Counted from the stretch's first letter, positions 1 through 7,695 are shown. The stretch: 21,247 bases of DNA from Saprospiraceae bacterium (GCA_020436955.1 JAGQWW010000006.1:1-21247); one strand, 5' to 3'. Numbers and translations: made by a program. The notes: a model not told the origin generated them from the letters alone.

Positions 1-1
1 C

Positions 2-178
2 TACAATGAAAAGTTGCCATATCTGGACCCAGGTAAAGAATGGGATTTTTGGCAATATGGTAACCGTGGCATCATGGATGGTATCGAAGGGTATGTTGAT
101 TTCAATGTTTTTAATGGGTCCTATCAAAATCTTGAGTCATTGTGTAAAAAGGAGACCACCCCGTTAAGCAGCCGTTAA
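2..178 (+). CDS. GH25 family lysozyme-like protein, C-terminal end only (5' end outside window)
   Basis: The frame starting at base 2 is open to a TAA at 176-178 and gives 58 residues. It contains WDFWQYGNRG followed by DGIEGYVDFNVFNGS. This is the usual end of glycoside hydrolase family 25 (Cellosyl/lysozyme-type muramidase) domains, where an aromatic W-F-W-Q-Y strand is followed by G-V-D-x-N-x-F-G. These enzymes cut the beta-1,4 bond between N-acetylmuramic acid and N-acetylglucosamine in peptidoglycan. The catalytic DxE residues lie upstream of the window and cannot be checked. After the domain there is a short polar tail (KKETTPLSSR). The family call rests on about 40 residues and is therefore good but not certain. 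The gene is followed by cell-envelope genes on the same strand, which fits a wall-related role. Confidence 0.75.
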   Translation, partial: YNEKLPYLDPGKEWDFWQYGNRGIMDGIEGYVDFNVFNGSYQNLESLCKKETTPLSSR

Positions 179-219
179 GAATATCCAATATACCAACCAA
201 TCACCCAATTGAACGTTAT

Positions 220-251
220 CTTGAGTAATTTCAATAATCCCAGTAACTTCG
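220..251 (+). promoter_or_regulatory. Candidate Bacteroidota-type promoter for the thioredoxin-fold pair
   Basis: CTTG at 220-223 and TAACTTCG at 244-251 are 20 bases apart. They resemble the Bacteroidota sigma consensus TTTG / TAnnTTTG, with one mismatch in each box. The start codon at 270 would then have a short leader. No Shine-Dalgarno sequence is seen before the ATG, as is usual for the phylum. Pattern match only; no transcript evidence. Confidence 0.35.
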
Positions 252-269
252 CGATTTAAATAGCGCTTT

Positions 270-1274
270 ATGGAAAAGATATTAACCATTATAACTTTTT
301 TACTAATCAGCCATTTTGGTTTCAGTCAGGGCATTGAGTTCTTCCATGGTTCCTGGGAAGAAGCGCTGGAAGAAGCTGCCAAACAGGAGAAGGTCATCTT
401 TGTAGATGCTTACGCTTCCTGGTGCGGCCCTTGTAAGCGGATGGCAAAGACAGTTTTTCCGGATGAGAAAGCGGGCGAATTTTTCAATGAACATTTCATC
501 AATGTAAAGTTGGATTATGAAAAGGAAGAGGCTGCTACTTTCCGAAGAAAATATCCGGTACAGGCATTTCCCACCTTATACTTTATAGATTACGACGGAG
601 AAGTAGTGCATCAGCAAAAAGGCGCCCAAAGTGTTGAAGGATTTGTTGGACTTGGTAAATTGGTGCTGTCTAAAATTGATCGTTCCGGAAAATATGAAGA
701 AGCTTATGCATCCGGAAAAAGGGAACCTGAATTGGTGTTATCCTATATCAAAGCATTAAATCAGGCAGGAAAATCAAGTTTAAAAGTTGCTAACGACTAC
801 CTCGATGATGCAAAGGACCTGTCGGATGAGACCAATCTTAGAATTTTATTTGAAGGTACAACAGAAGCTGACTCGAGACTTTTTGACCTTTTGGTAGCTA
901 ACAGAGTGCCTTTGGAAAAGATGTATTCCAGGGAAGCCTTCGATGAAAAAATCTATACCAGCTGTTTAAGAACGGTAAATAAGGCGGTTGAATTTCAGTT
1001 TGACATGTTACATGCGGAAGCTGTTGAAAAAATGGCTAAGCATTATCCGGAAAGAGCAGAAGAGTTTGCCATCGAAGCAGACATTATTTATTTCCAGGGT
1101 ACCGGAAATCCTGAAGCTTATATAACCGCTTGTAAGGCTTATGCTAAAAAAATAATTAAAGGGGATGATGAAAGAATCCTGGCGCTGGCAAGGACCATGG
1201 AAAAAGCCTTCCCATTGAATGAAGAAGTTTTGAAGACAGCCGAAAAAATCAGAAAAAAAGCAAACCGCACTTAA
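270..1274 (+). CDS. Secreted thioredoxin-fold protein (WCGPC), first of a tandem pair
   Basis: This 334-residue protein starts with a hydrophobic signal peptide (about residues 1-20, ending GFSQ). A thioredoxin-like domain of the Thioredoxin_7/DUF255-like type follows at about 25-135. The redox motif is W51-C-G-P-C55, and a cis-proline motif FPT (P101) sits where expected, so the domain should be redox active in the periplasm. Residues 140-334 are a helical, charged region without a recognised catalytic motif. Such proteins typically reduce or isomerise disulfides in exported proteins or serve as electron donors; the substrate here is unknown. The ATG at 270 is the only start that gives a good signal peptide. 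The next gene begins 10 bases after the stop and encodes a clear paralogue, so the two are probably co-transcribed. Confidence 0.85.
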   Translation: MEKILTIITFLLISHFGFSQGIEFFHGSWEEALEEAAKQEKVIFVDAYASWCGPCKRMAKTVFPDEKAGEFFNEHFINVKLDYEKEEAATFRRKYPVQAFPTLYFIDYDGEVVHQQKGAQSVEGFVGLGKLVLSKIDRSGKYEEAYASGKREPELVLSYIKALNQAGKSSLKVANDYLDDAKDLSDETNLRILFEGTTEADSRLFDLLVANRVPLEKMYSREAFDEKIYTSCLRTVNKAVEFQFDMLHAEAVEKMAKHYPERAEEFAIEADIIYFQGTGNPEAYITACKAYAKKIIKGDDERILALARTMEKAFPLNEEVLKTAEKIRKKANRT

Positions 1275-1284
1275 TAAAATCAAC

Positions 1285-2442
1285 ATGAGAAATGTCCTTC
1301 TATTAGTTTTGGGAGTAACCCTCTCTTTTTATCTGAATGCACAAACAGGCATTAGTTTTCAAAAAAGCTGGGAAGATGCGCTCGAACAAGCTACTTCAGG
1401 TGATAAAATGATTTTTGTAGATGCCTATACTACCTGGTGCGGGCCATGCAAAGCCATGTCTAAGAATGTTTTTACAGATGGAAAAGTAGGAGCATTTTAC
1501 AATGAAAATTTTGTCAACGTAAAAGTCGACATGGAAAAAGGCATTGGATTGGAATTAGCTAGAAAATATAAGGTAAGGGCCTATCCTACCCTTCTTTACC
1601 TCGATAACCAGGGCAATGAATTGCATAGGGCGGTTGGATACCTCGATACTGATCAGTTTTTGGAAATGGGTCAATTGGTTCAGGATCCTACCAAACAGAT
1701 GGCATTCCTGAAGAAAAAATATGATGGCGGTGATCGCAGTCCAAAAACCCTTCTTAATTATTCAAAAGCAGTTTTTGATGCATACACCGGTGGGCACGAA
1801 AAAATCGCACTTGAATATTTGCAAACTGAAGATGATTGGAAAACTGAAGAAAATTTGAAATACATATTTGCGATGGTGGAGACGATTGATTCTCCTCTTT
1901 TTCAATATATGAAAGAAAACAGGGCAGCATTTGATGCATTATTTGGTACCAATCAGGTTACAAGCCGTTTGGAGAACCTTGTGTACAATAGCATCTATGC
2001 CTTTGGTGAAATGCCAACACCTGAGCAAGTACATACCGTTTTTCAAAAAGCCTACCCTGAAAAGGCTGATATGATGACAGCCAAGTACAAAATAAGTTAC
2101 TTACTGGACATGGGTCAGCCTGATGAATTTGCAGCTGCAACCGTTGATTATTTCAAAGCTTATCCTTCGGAGAGTGCTGAAGAATACAATGAATATGCCT
2201 GGACCTTTTTTGAAGAGGTAGAAAGCAAAAAGTGGTTAAAAAAAGGGATTAAATTGGCTAAGAAGTCAGTTGCACTTGATGAGTCCTATTATAATATGGA
2301 TACCCTTGCTGCCCTTTATTTTAAAACAGGTAAGAAGAAAAATGCATTGAAAGCCGCTAACAGAGCAATTGAATTAGCTGAATCTGAAGGTTTGGATTCA
2401 TCTGAAACCAAAGAACTTTTGAAAAGGATTGAAGCACTGTAA
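1285..2442 (+). CDS. Secreted thioredoxin-fold protein (WCGPC) with C-terminal TPR-like region, second of a tandem pair
   Basis: This 385-residue protein has a signal peptide (about 1-20, ending LNAQ) and a thioredoxin domain at about 23-135. W51-C-G-P-C55 and the cis-proline P101 are at exactly the same residue numbers as in the upstream protein. The domains align without gaps through SWEDALEQA, IFVDAY and WCGPCK, so the pair arose by tandem duplication. The C-terminal part is about 50 residues longer. It ends in a TPR-like helical repeat at about 305-385 (LAKKSVALDESYYNMDTLA, then KKNALKAANRAIELAE), which suggests a protein-binding role for the tail. Expected location is the periplasm and expected activity is thiol-disulfide exchange; the partner is unknown. 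It lies 10 bases behind its paralogue and 43 bases before a lipoprotein gene. Confidence 0.85.
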   Translation: MRNVLLLVLGVTLSFYLNAQTGISFQKSWEDALEQATSGDKMIFVDAYTTWCGPCKAMSKNVFTDGKVGAFYNENFVNVKVDMEKGIGLELARKYKVRAYPTLLYLDNQGNELHRAVGYLDTDQFLEMGQLVQDPTKQMAFLKKKYDGGDRSPKTLLNYSKAVFDAYTGGHEKIALEYLQTEDDWKTEENLKYIFAMVETIDSPLFQYMKENRAAFDALFGTNQVTSRLENLVYNSIYAFGEMPTPEQVHTVFQKAYPEKADMMTAKYKISYLLDMGQPDEFAAATVDYFKAYPSESAEEYNEYAWTFFEEVESKKWLKKGIKLAKKSVALDESYYNMDTLAALYFKTGKKKNALKAANRAIELAESEGLDSSETKELLKRIEAL

Positions 2443-2453
2443 CTTCTTTTCAA

Positions 2454-2473
2454 TTATTCTCGTCGAGCAATAA
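2454..2473. repeat. Imperfect 20-bp palindrome in the spacer before the DUF4292-like gene
   Basis: The arms TTATT-CTCG and CGAG-C-AATAA surround a single T. They pair over nine positions with one bulged C. The element sits 12 bases before the ATG at 2486 and could be a small RNA hairpin or a dimeric-regulator site. There is no U-tract, so it is not a normal terminator. Confidence 0.35.
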
Positions 2474-2485
2474 AGTATCATCCGA

Positions 2486-3241
2486 ATGAAGCAAACACTT
2501 AGGATTACCTCCTTTCTATTTATTGTATTGAGCATTTTAACCGTTGGTTGCCGCCTTGGCAAAGAAAGCCTGGACGCAACAAAAGAGCGGGACGCAGCAT
2601 ACCTTCAAAAGAAGTTAATTGGTCAACAAGTAAAGGCTGACTGGTTCAGCGCAAAAATAAAAGCCAAGCATGATAGCGAAGATTTAAGCATCTCCTTTTC
2701 GGGTAATTTGAGGATGCAAAAAGACAGTGCCATTTGGATGAATATTAAAAAATTCGGTTTTGAAGTGGCACGTGTACTCATACAACCAGATTCTATCTTC
2801 GTTATAGACCGCTTCAATAATGAATTCATTGCTGAAGATCTACAATTTGTCCAGCGGATGGTCAATTTCCCTGCAAATTTCAGTATGATTCAATCCATGT
2901 TGTTAGGAAACCCTGTTTTCTTTACACGGACCTTAACCTCCTCCATAGAAAATAAACAATACAAGTTATCCTCTTCCAATGGTTCTACTCCTAAGAGTAC
3001 TTACTGGATGGACGGCAGGTACCAGTTGGTCCAAATGAAATTTGAGGAACCATCAGAAAAAAGATGGCTGGATATGTCTCAAAGTGAATTTGTGATGCAG
3101 GATAAAAGTCCATTTGCACAAAAAAGAGTATTGCATATGGACAGTCCAGATACCGGAAAAATGACGGTTGAACTGGAGTTCTCTGATATTGAATGGAATG
3201 TGCCTAAATCGATGCCATTTAACAAGCCGGATCATTATTAA
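2486..3241 (+). CDS. DUF4292-like lipoprotein
   Basis: This is a 251-residue lipoprotein. The N-terminus is a signal peptide with lipobox LTVG-C22, so the mature protein is probably anchored to the outer or inner membrane. The body is a series of beta-strand-like segments (SISFSGNLRMQKDSAIWMNI, then FEVARVLIQPDSIFVIDR) typical of the Bacteroidota DUF4292 family. That family is often found directly before an EnvC/M23-type protein, as here. The fold is thought to resemble lipoprotein carrier/receptor (LolA/LolB-like) beta sheets, but this is from memory of the family and its function is not established. The lysine in the +2 to +4 region (C-R-L-G-K) does not clearly tell which membrane it goes to. 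The ATG at 2486 is the only start giving the lipobox. Confidence 0.7.
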   Translation: MKQTLRITSFLFIVLSILTVGCRLGKESLDATKERDAAYLQKKLIGQQVKADWFSAKIKAKHDSEDLSISFSGNLRMQKDSAIWMNIKKFGFEVARVLIQPDSIFVIDRFNNEFIAEDLQFVQRMVNFPANFSMIQSMLLGNPVFFTRTLTSSIENKQYKLSSSNGSTPKSTYWMDGRYQLVQMKFEEPSEKRWLDMSQSEFVMQDKSPFAQKRVLHMDSPDTGKMTVELEFSDIEWNVPKSMPFNKPDHY

Positions 3242-3243
3242 GG

Positions 3244-3273
3244 TTTATATTACAAGGATATTTCATACCTTCG
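3244..3273 (+). promoter_or_regulatory. Candidate promoter for the envC-like gene and ABC permease
   Basis: TTTA at 3244-3247 and TACCTTCG at 3266-3273 are 18 bases apart. Each box has one mismatch to the Bacteroidota TTTG / TAnnTTTG pattern. The -7-like box directly abuts a perfect inverted repeat (3274-3294). The start codon is at 3310. Pattern match only. Confidence 0.35.
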
Positions 3274-3294
3274 TTACAATTGCACAAATTGTAA
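3274..3294. repeat. Perfect 8-bp inverted repeat at the presumed transcription start of the envC-like gene
   Basis: TTACAATT (3274-3281) and AATTGTAA (3287-3294) are exact reverse complements separated by GCACA. The repeat begins at the base after a -7-like box and ends 15 bases before the ATG. That position suits an operator or a 5' leader hairpin. It is AT-rich, so chance cannot be excluded. Confidence 0.45.
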
Positions 3295-3309
3295 ATTCCC
3301 TTATCCAAA

Positions 3310-4644
3310 ATGTCTGAAAGCACCTTCCGCCATGGATGGTTTAAAAATGTCTACGCAGCCTTTGTAAAACAGCTGCGGTACTGGTCATGTCAATTTTTAC
3401 AGCTATTTAAATTTTTTGGACTCATCCTGTTTCTAGTTACACTGGGCACTGTTGGGCTGCATGGACAAAACCGAAAGGAACTTGAAGACAAAAGGAAGAA
3501 CCTTTTAAAAGAAATTGAGCAAACCAGTAGTATGCTCAAAGACACCCGCCAAAATCAAAAGGCTACTTTAAATCGGTATTATACCCTTCAAAAACAAATT
3601 GGGAAAAGACAGGAATTGATTGCGACCCTTCAGGAGGAGATTTTTCTGGCTGATGATCAAATTGAACGTGCCAGAGGAGTCGTTGAAGCACTATCGGTAG
3701 ATGTAGAAGTTCTCAAAAAGGAATACGCTGAAATGGCCCGGGTAGCTTACCGACAGAAATTGAAAAACAACTATTTGCTATTCCTTTTATCATCCGACTC
3801 CTTCAATGAAGCATTTAGAAGGTGGAATTACCTGAAACAATACGATAGTTATCGCCAAAAGCAGGCCAGACTCATTTTAGATACTCAGGATATGCTGGAA
3901 AATAAAATGAGCAATATCGAAGTCAAAAAGGCCGAAAAAGAGGATCTTTTGCAATCAGAAATGATACAAAAGGGAATCCTCGAACAAGAGCTATATGATA
4001 GTGATAATCTATTGGCCAAATTGAAGGCAGATGAAAGCAGGTTACAAAACGATCTGGTTGCAAAAGAAAAAGCTTCCCAGCAGTTAAAAGATGCTATTCA
4101 AAAAATCATCCTGGCTGAAATAGAACGCAAAAAGAAAGAGGATGAAGCAAAAGCGCTGGCTGAAGCAAAAAAGAAGAAAGCCAAAGAACCCAAAAAAGAA
4201 GTGGTCCCTCAGTTAAACACCAGTCCGCTTACAAGTGGATTTTCATCCAATCGAGGGAAATTACCCTGGCCGGTCAAAGGAGGTGTAGTTACTCAAAAGT
4301 TTGGAAGACAACCCCACCCTATTTTAAAGAACATCCAGATAACGAATAACGGCATCGATATCCAAACCCCGAAAAGCGCTGAAGTCAAATCAGTATTTGA
4401 AGGCAAAGTGCTTGGGATGCAATTTATTCCCGGCAACAATTATATGGTGATATTACAGCACGGAAAATATTTCACCGTTTATTCTAACCTGGAAGAAGTC
4501 AATGTGAAAAGAGGTGATAAAATTGAAACCAATCAGATGATTGGAAAGGTTGGACTGGATAAGATTTCCGGTCATTACGAATTGCATTTTGAAGTATGGG
4601 AAGATAAGAACCTGGAAAATCCATCTTCCTGGCTTAGCAGGTAA
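3310..4644 (+). CDS. EnvC-like murein hydrolase activator (coiled coil plus degenerate LytM/M23 domain)
   Basis: This 444-residue protein has an N-terminal hydrophobic segment at about 29-52 (ending GLHGQ, probably a signal peptide behind a 28-residue polar extension). A long charged coiled coil at about 54-295 is followed by a LytM/M23-type domain at about 318-440. The zinc site is incomplete. The HxGxD motif reads NNGID, so the His is N346 while D350 is kept. The usual YxHL is YSNL (N393). The usual HxH is ELH (E424, H426). Loss of ligands with retention of the fold is the hallmark of EnvC, which does not cut peptidoglycan but activates amidases at the division septum. I infer a similar role here. 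No other in-frame ATG lies near the signal sequence, so the unusual N-terminal extension is kept. The next gene starts 8 bases after the stop. Confidence 0.82.
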   Translation: MSESTFRHGWFKNVYAAFVKQLRYWSCQFLQLFKFFGLILFLVTLGTVGLHGQNRKELEDKRKNLLKEIEQTSSMLKDTRQNQKATLNRYYTLQKQIGKRQELIATLQEEIFLADDQIERARGVVEALSVDVEVLKKEYAEMARVAYRQKLKNNYLLFLLSSDSFNEAFRRWNYLKQYDSYRQKQARLILDTQDMLENKMSNIEVKKAEKEDLLQSEMIQKGILEQELYDSDNLLAKLKADESRLQNDLVAKEKASQQLKDAIQKIILAEIERKKKEDEAKALAEAKKKKAKEPKKEVVPQLNTSPLTSGFSSNRGKLPWPVKGGVVTQKFGRQPHPILKNIQITNNGIDIQTPKSAEVKSVFEGKVLGMQFIPGNNYMVILQHGKYFTVYSNLEEVNVKRGDKIETNQMIGKVGLDKISGHYELHFEVWEDKNLENPSSWLSR

Positions 4645-4652
4645 TCAAATCT

Positions 4653-6032
4653 ATGCTTGGATATATTGTAAAGCGGCTGCTGTTGTTTATTCCCACTTTG
4701 TTTATCATAAGTGTGGTCGCCTTTTTCCTGAGCAAAAACGCACCTGGAGATCCTGTTGAGCGGTTTTTTGAGGATAGTTTTTCTGAAAAATCATATGTTT
4801 TGCAGGCAAAAGCACTCCACCTGGACAAGCCACTTTTTTACTGGAGTGTTTTACCCCGGGTTTTGCCGGATACCTTTCATACCATCCTACGGCCATACAA
4901 AAGAGAAGTAGTCAAAAGCCTGGCCCTTCAAACGGGCGATTATAAAAATGCATTAAATTATTATGAAGCATTAGAAAGTTCCATTCAACAATTTGAGTTG
5001 GCCTATAGTCAGGCTAAATCAGATACACTTTTGTCCAATATAAATATCTTGAAAGGCTTAATTGCGGAGGAGCACCTAAAAACAATTAGCCAGAAAACCG
5101 CCGGCTTACTTTTTATAGGACAAGATGAAGCAGACCAATCGCTAAGAACTTTTAATGCAGCTCTCCAGGACCTTGAGTCCACTGACAAGTCCAAGCCTTC
5201 TCCACCGAATATGGGTTTGGCAAAGTTGATTTGGAATGGTGTGGACAATCAATACCATATCTGGATTACAAATTTCTTGAAAGGCAATTTTGGTTATTCC
5301 CTCGTCTCAGGAAAAGAAACCTCTGATCGAATTACTTCAGCGCTATTTTGGACAATGATAATAAATATCAGCGCTATAATGCTGGCGTTCGTTTTAGCTA
5401 TACCTATCGGAGTTTATGCGGCGCGTCATAATCATCTTCAAAAAGGAAGAACGGTCACCTTGATAACGTATTTTCTTTATTCACTGCCGGTCTTTTGGGT
5501 CGCGACCATGTTAATCGTGTTTTTTACGACTCCTGAATATGGCATGGATTGGTTTGCTGGAATTGGGCTAGGGCAAGAAGCTGGTCATTCCAGTATTGTT
5601 CAATTGGTAATTGACCGAACAACCCATCTCATATTACCTGTTATTTGCCTGGTCTATCCTTCATTGGCTTTTATTTCAAGGCAATTAAGTGGCGCTATGC
5701 AAGAAGAGCTAAAGAAGGATTATATTCTAACGGCCAGAGCAAAAGGATTAGATGAATCAAAGGTTATTTGGAAACATGCATTTCGTAATTCATTGTTTCC
5801 ACTTGTGACCTTAATTGGGTCCATTTTGCCTGCAACTATTGCTGGAAGTGTAGTAATTGAAGTGATTTTTAATATACCGGGAATGGGTAAATTACTGGTG
5901 GATAGCATTTTTTTACAGGATTGGCCTATCGTATTCATCATACTTTTATTAGGCGCAACGCTCACTATGACAGGTATTCTTTTGGCAGATTTACTTTATG
6001 CAAAATTAGATCCCAGGGTTCGCCTCAAATAG
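4653..6032 (+). CDS. OppB/DppB-type ABC transporter permease with a large insertion
   Basis: This 459-residue membrane protein opens with YIVKRLLLFIPTLF and APGDPV (31-36), the standard start of peptide/nickel transporter permeases of the BPD_transp_1 family. The cytoplasmic coupling loop DYILTARAKGL (356-366) followed by KHAFRNSLFPLVT is intact, so it should dock to an ABC ATPase. About five further membrane segments lie after residue 228. Family members are usually near 310-340 residues. Here about 130 extra, mostly helical and charged residues (about 70-198) separate the LDKPL segment from the YHIWITNFLKGNFGYS segment that normally follows it closely. This places a novel domain on the outer face after the first membrane helix. 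No partner permease, ATPase or binding protein of this system is in the window. It lies 8 bases after the envC-like gene. Confidence 0.85.
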   Translation: MLGYIVKRLLLFIPTLFIISVVAFFLSKNAPGDPVERFFEDSFSEKSYVLQAKALHLDKPLFYWSVLPRVLPDTFHTILRPYKREVVKSLALQTGDYKNALNYYEALESSIQQFELAYSQAKSDTLLSNINILKGLIAEEHLKTISQKTAGLLFIGQDEADQSLRTFNAALQDLESTDKSKPSPPNMGLAKLIWNGVDNQYHIWITNFLKGNFGYSLVSGKETSDRITSALFWTMIINISAIMLAFVLAIPIGVYAARHNHLQKGRTVTLITYFLYSLPVFWVATMLIVFFTTPEYGMDWFAGIGLGQEAGHSSIVQLVIDRTTHLILPVICLVYPSLAFISRQLSGAMQEELKKDYILTARAKGLDESKVIWKHAFRNSLFPLVTLIGSILPATIAGSVVIEVIFNIPGMGKLLVDSIFLQDWPIVFIILLLGATLTMTGILLADLLYAKLDPRVRLK

Positions 6033-6087
6033 CTATTTTTATTATATAACTTCTCGCATTGTAAAAATTAATATGTTGCATCTTAGG

Positions 6088-6145
6088 TAAAAGAGCACTA
6101 TTTTGCATTGCTTTTTACTTCCCAACAAATCTAGTTGCTCTTTTA
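6088..6145. repeat. 10-bp inverted repeat with long loop
   Basis: TAAAAGAGCA (6088-6097) and TGCTCTTTTA (6136-6145) are exact reverse complements with 38 bases between them. By simple counting, an inverted repeat of this size with such a loop can occur about once by chance in a window this long, so its meaning is uncertain. Confidence 0.4.
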
Positions 6146-6172
6146 GGGCTCATTGACAAAAATCATTTTTCA

Positions 6173-6204
6173 TTTTTGCTAAAGCATTTATATTGCAGCA
6201 AAAA
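6173..6204. repeat. 8-bp inverted repeat overlapping the terminator-like hairpin
   Basis: TTTTTGCT (6173-6180) pairs with AGCAAAAA (6197-6204) across a 16-base loop. Its right arm shares five bases with the left arm of the hairpin at 6200-6222, so the two structures exclude each other. Confidence 0.4.
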
Positions 6205-6222
6205 TCAATCTCATTGATTTTT
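6200..6222 (+). terminator. Terminator-like hairpin after the ABC permease gene
   Basis: AAAAATCAAT (6200-6209) and ATTGATTTTT (6213-6222) are perfect reverse complements with a 3-base loop. The arms carry an A-run on one side and a T-run on the other, so the hairpin would look similar from both strands. The stem has only two G/C pairs and is weak for an intrinsic terminator. It lies 168 bases past the permease stop. Confidence 0.4.
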
Positions 6223-6306
6223 CCCATGAGCTTTAGTCTCGCTCAACCCTAAGTTTAAATTTAATTTATTACCTGCCCAGCGGGGCGAGTCTTAATTACG
6301 TACTAG

Positions 6307-7650
6307 ATGAAGAAGGTTTTACTACTGTTACTGAGCGTGAGTTTTGGATTGTTTAGTTGTAAACATGACCCCATCGATGGTTCGACGGTTCTGGACAATG
6401 ACTTAAATTCACTTTTACGATCCACTTCCCCAACCGGAAGTGCTGATTATTACGTCCTACCGGAATCGACTGATCTTTCAAATATTCCACAGGATCCAAA
6501 GAATCCCCTAACCTGGCAAAAGGTAGAATTGGGGAAAATGCTGTTTTTTGAAACGGGCATTGGCGTTGATGCAAAATTCTCTTCCGGAACCCAGACTTAT
6601 TCTTGTGGAACCTGTCATATTGCTTCTGCTGGCTTTTTACCTCGAATGCCTCAAGGTATTGCTGACGGTGGTATTGGTTTTGGAGTTGAAGGGGAAGGAA
6701 GACAGATGTCTCCTGCTTATGACCAATATGATCTAGACGTACAAGGTGCGCGTCCTTTATCAGTTTTGAATGTTGCTTATGTAACCAATACTTTTTGGAA
6801 TGGTCAGTTTGGTGGCAATAATGTAAATGAAGGAACTGAACACCTTTGGGATGCAGACCCAATTTTAGAAGTTAATAAGCTTGGCTACTTTGGTATTGAA
6901 AGCCAAAATATAGAAGGTCTTGGTGTGCATAGAATGCTTGTGAATGATGAAATCGCTGACACATTGGGCTATAAGCCTTATTTTGACAGGGCTTTCCCTG
7001 ATTTCGATGAAGCAGAACGCTATTCTAATGTGACCGCTGCTTTGGCAATTTCTGCCTACCTGCGTACCTTAACAGCTACCAAAGCTCCTTTCCAGAAATA
7101 TTTGAAAGGTAATTATGAAGCGATGACCGACCAACAAAAAAGAGGAGCTATGCTTTTCTTTGGAGAGGCTCGTTGTTACTATTGTCATAAAAGCCCTGCC
7201 TTACAGTCCAATGAATTCCATGCGATGGGTGTAAAAGGAATGTATCAACGTGACGGAGCATTGGCAACTGACAAAGCAGATGTAAGGAATCTTGGACGTG
7301 GTGGGTTTACCCAAGACATTGCAGACTATTACAAATTCCAGGTTCCGCAGTTATACAATCTTAAAAATGCAGGTTTTTACTTCCACGGTTCCAGTAAAAC
7401 TGACCTAAGAGAAGTTGTTAAATACAAAAGTGCAGCTGAACCGGAGAATCCGGATGTGCCGGTTTCTCAGATTTCGCACAGGTTTACCAGGCTTGACCTA
7501 ACTGAACAAGAAATTGATGACCTTACCGAATTTTTGAAAAATGGATTGTACGATCCAGACTTGGATCGCTATGTACCTCCGTTTATCTTATCAGGCAATT
7601 GTTATCCGAACAATGACCCGATGTCAAAGGTCCACTTAGGATGTAACTAA
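6307..7650 (+). CDS. Di-heme cytochrome c peroxidase (CcpA/MauG family) lipoprotein
   Basis: This 447-residue lipoprotein has signal peptide and lipobox LFS-C18. Two c-type haem sites are present: C100-G-T-C-H104 and C290-Y-Y-C-H294. Between them are the family landmarks LSVLNVAYVTNTFWNGQFGG (150-169) and AYLRTLTA. This pattern is that of bacterial di-heme peroxidases (CCP/MauG superfamily), which reduce hydrogen peroxide with electrons from small cytochromes, or act as MauG-like oxidases. Sequence alone cannot separate the two. Haem attachment requires periplasmic export, and the lipobox tethers it to a membrane. It is isolated from its + strand neighbours by a 274-bp spacer upstream and ends 9 bases before a strong terminator, so it appears to be a single-gene transcript. 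Confidence 0.9.
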   Translation: MKKVLLLLLSVSFGLFSCKHDPIDGSTVLDNDLNSLLRSTSPTGSADYYVLPESTDLSNIPQDPKNPLTWQKVELGKMLFFETGIGVDAKFSSGTQTYSCGTCHIASAGFLPRMPQGIADGGIGFGVEGEGRQMSPAYDQYDLDVQGARPLSVLNVAYVTNTFWNGQFGGNNVNEGTEHLWDADPILEVNKLGYFGIESQNIEGLGVHRMLVNDEIADTLGYKPYFDRAFPDFDEAERYSNVTAALAISAYLRTLTATKAPFQKYLKGNYEAMTDQQKRGAMLFFGEARCYYCHKSPALQSNEFHAMGVKGMYQRDGALATDKADVRNLGRGGFTQDIADYYKFQVPQLYNLKNAGFYFHGSSKTDLREVVKYKSAAEPENPDVPVSQISHRFTRLDLTEQEIDDLTEFLKNGLYDPDLDRYVPPFILSGNCYPNNDPMSKVHLGCN

Positions 7651-7659
7651 ATCATCCAT

Positions 7660-7695
7660 AAAAAAAGCCCGGAAGTAATTTTCCGGGCTTTTTTT
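7660..7695. terminator. Strong bidirectional intrinsic terminator
   Basis: GCCCGGAA (7667-7674) and TTCCGGGC (7681-7688) form a perfect 8-bp GC-rich stem with a 6-base loop. It is flanked by seven A (7660-7666) and seven T (7689-7695), so it can work on both strands. It separates the cytochrome c peroxidase gene (+) from the adenosyltransferase gene (-). The last bases of the T-run belong to the TAA stop of the minus-strand gene. Confidence 0.93.

Larger units (their letters stand above)
6033..6306. other. 274-bp intergenic region with several inverted repeats, no gene seen
   Basis: No convincing reading frame is present between the permease and the cytochrome c peroxidase genes. The region is AT-rich and holds three inverted repeats at 6088-6145, 6173-6204 and 6200-6222. 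The last two share bases 6200-6204, so they cannot both form. A clear promoter for the downstream gene was not found; a TAnnTTTA-like stretch at about 6250 is weak. Confidence 0.6.

Noticed and set aside
2..178. Prophage endolysin remnant
   Set aside because: GH25 enzymes occur in phages, but no other phage gene is present and the neighbours are ordinary envelope genes.
6353..6862. 169-residue minus-strand open frame
   Set aside because: It lies entirely inside the cytochrome c peroxidase gene, has no recognisable motif or signal, and looks like an antisense shadow.
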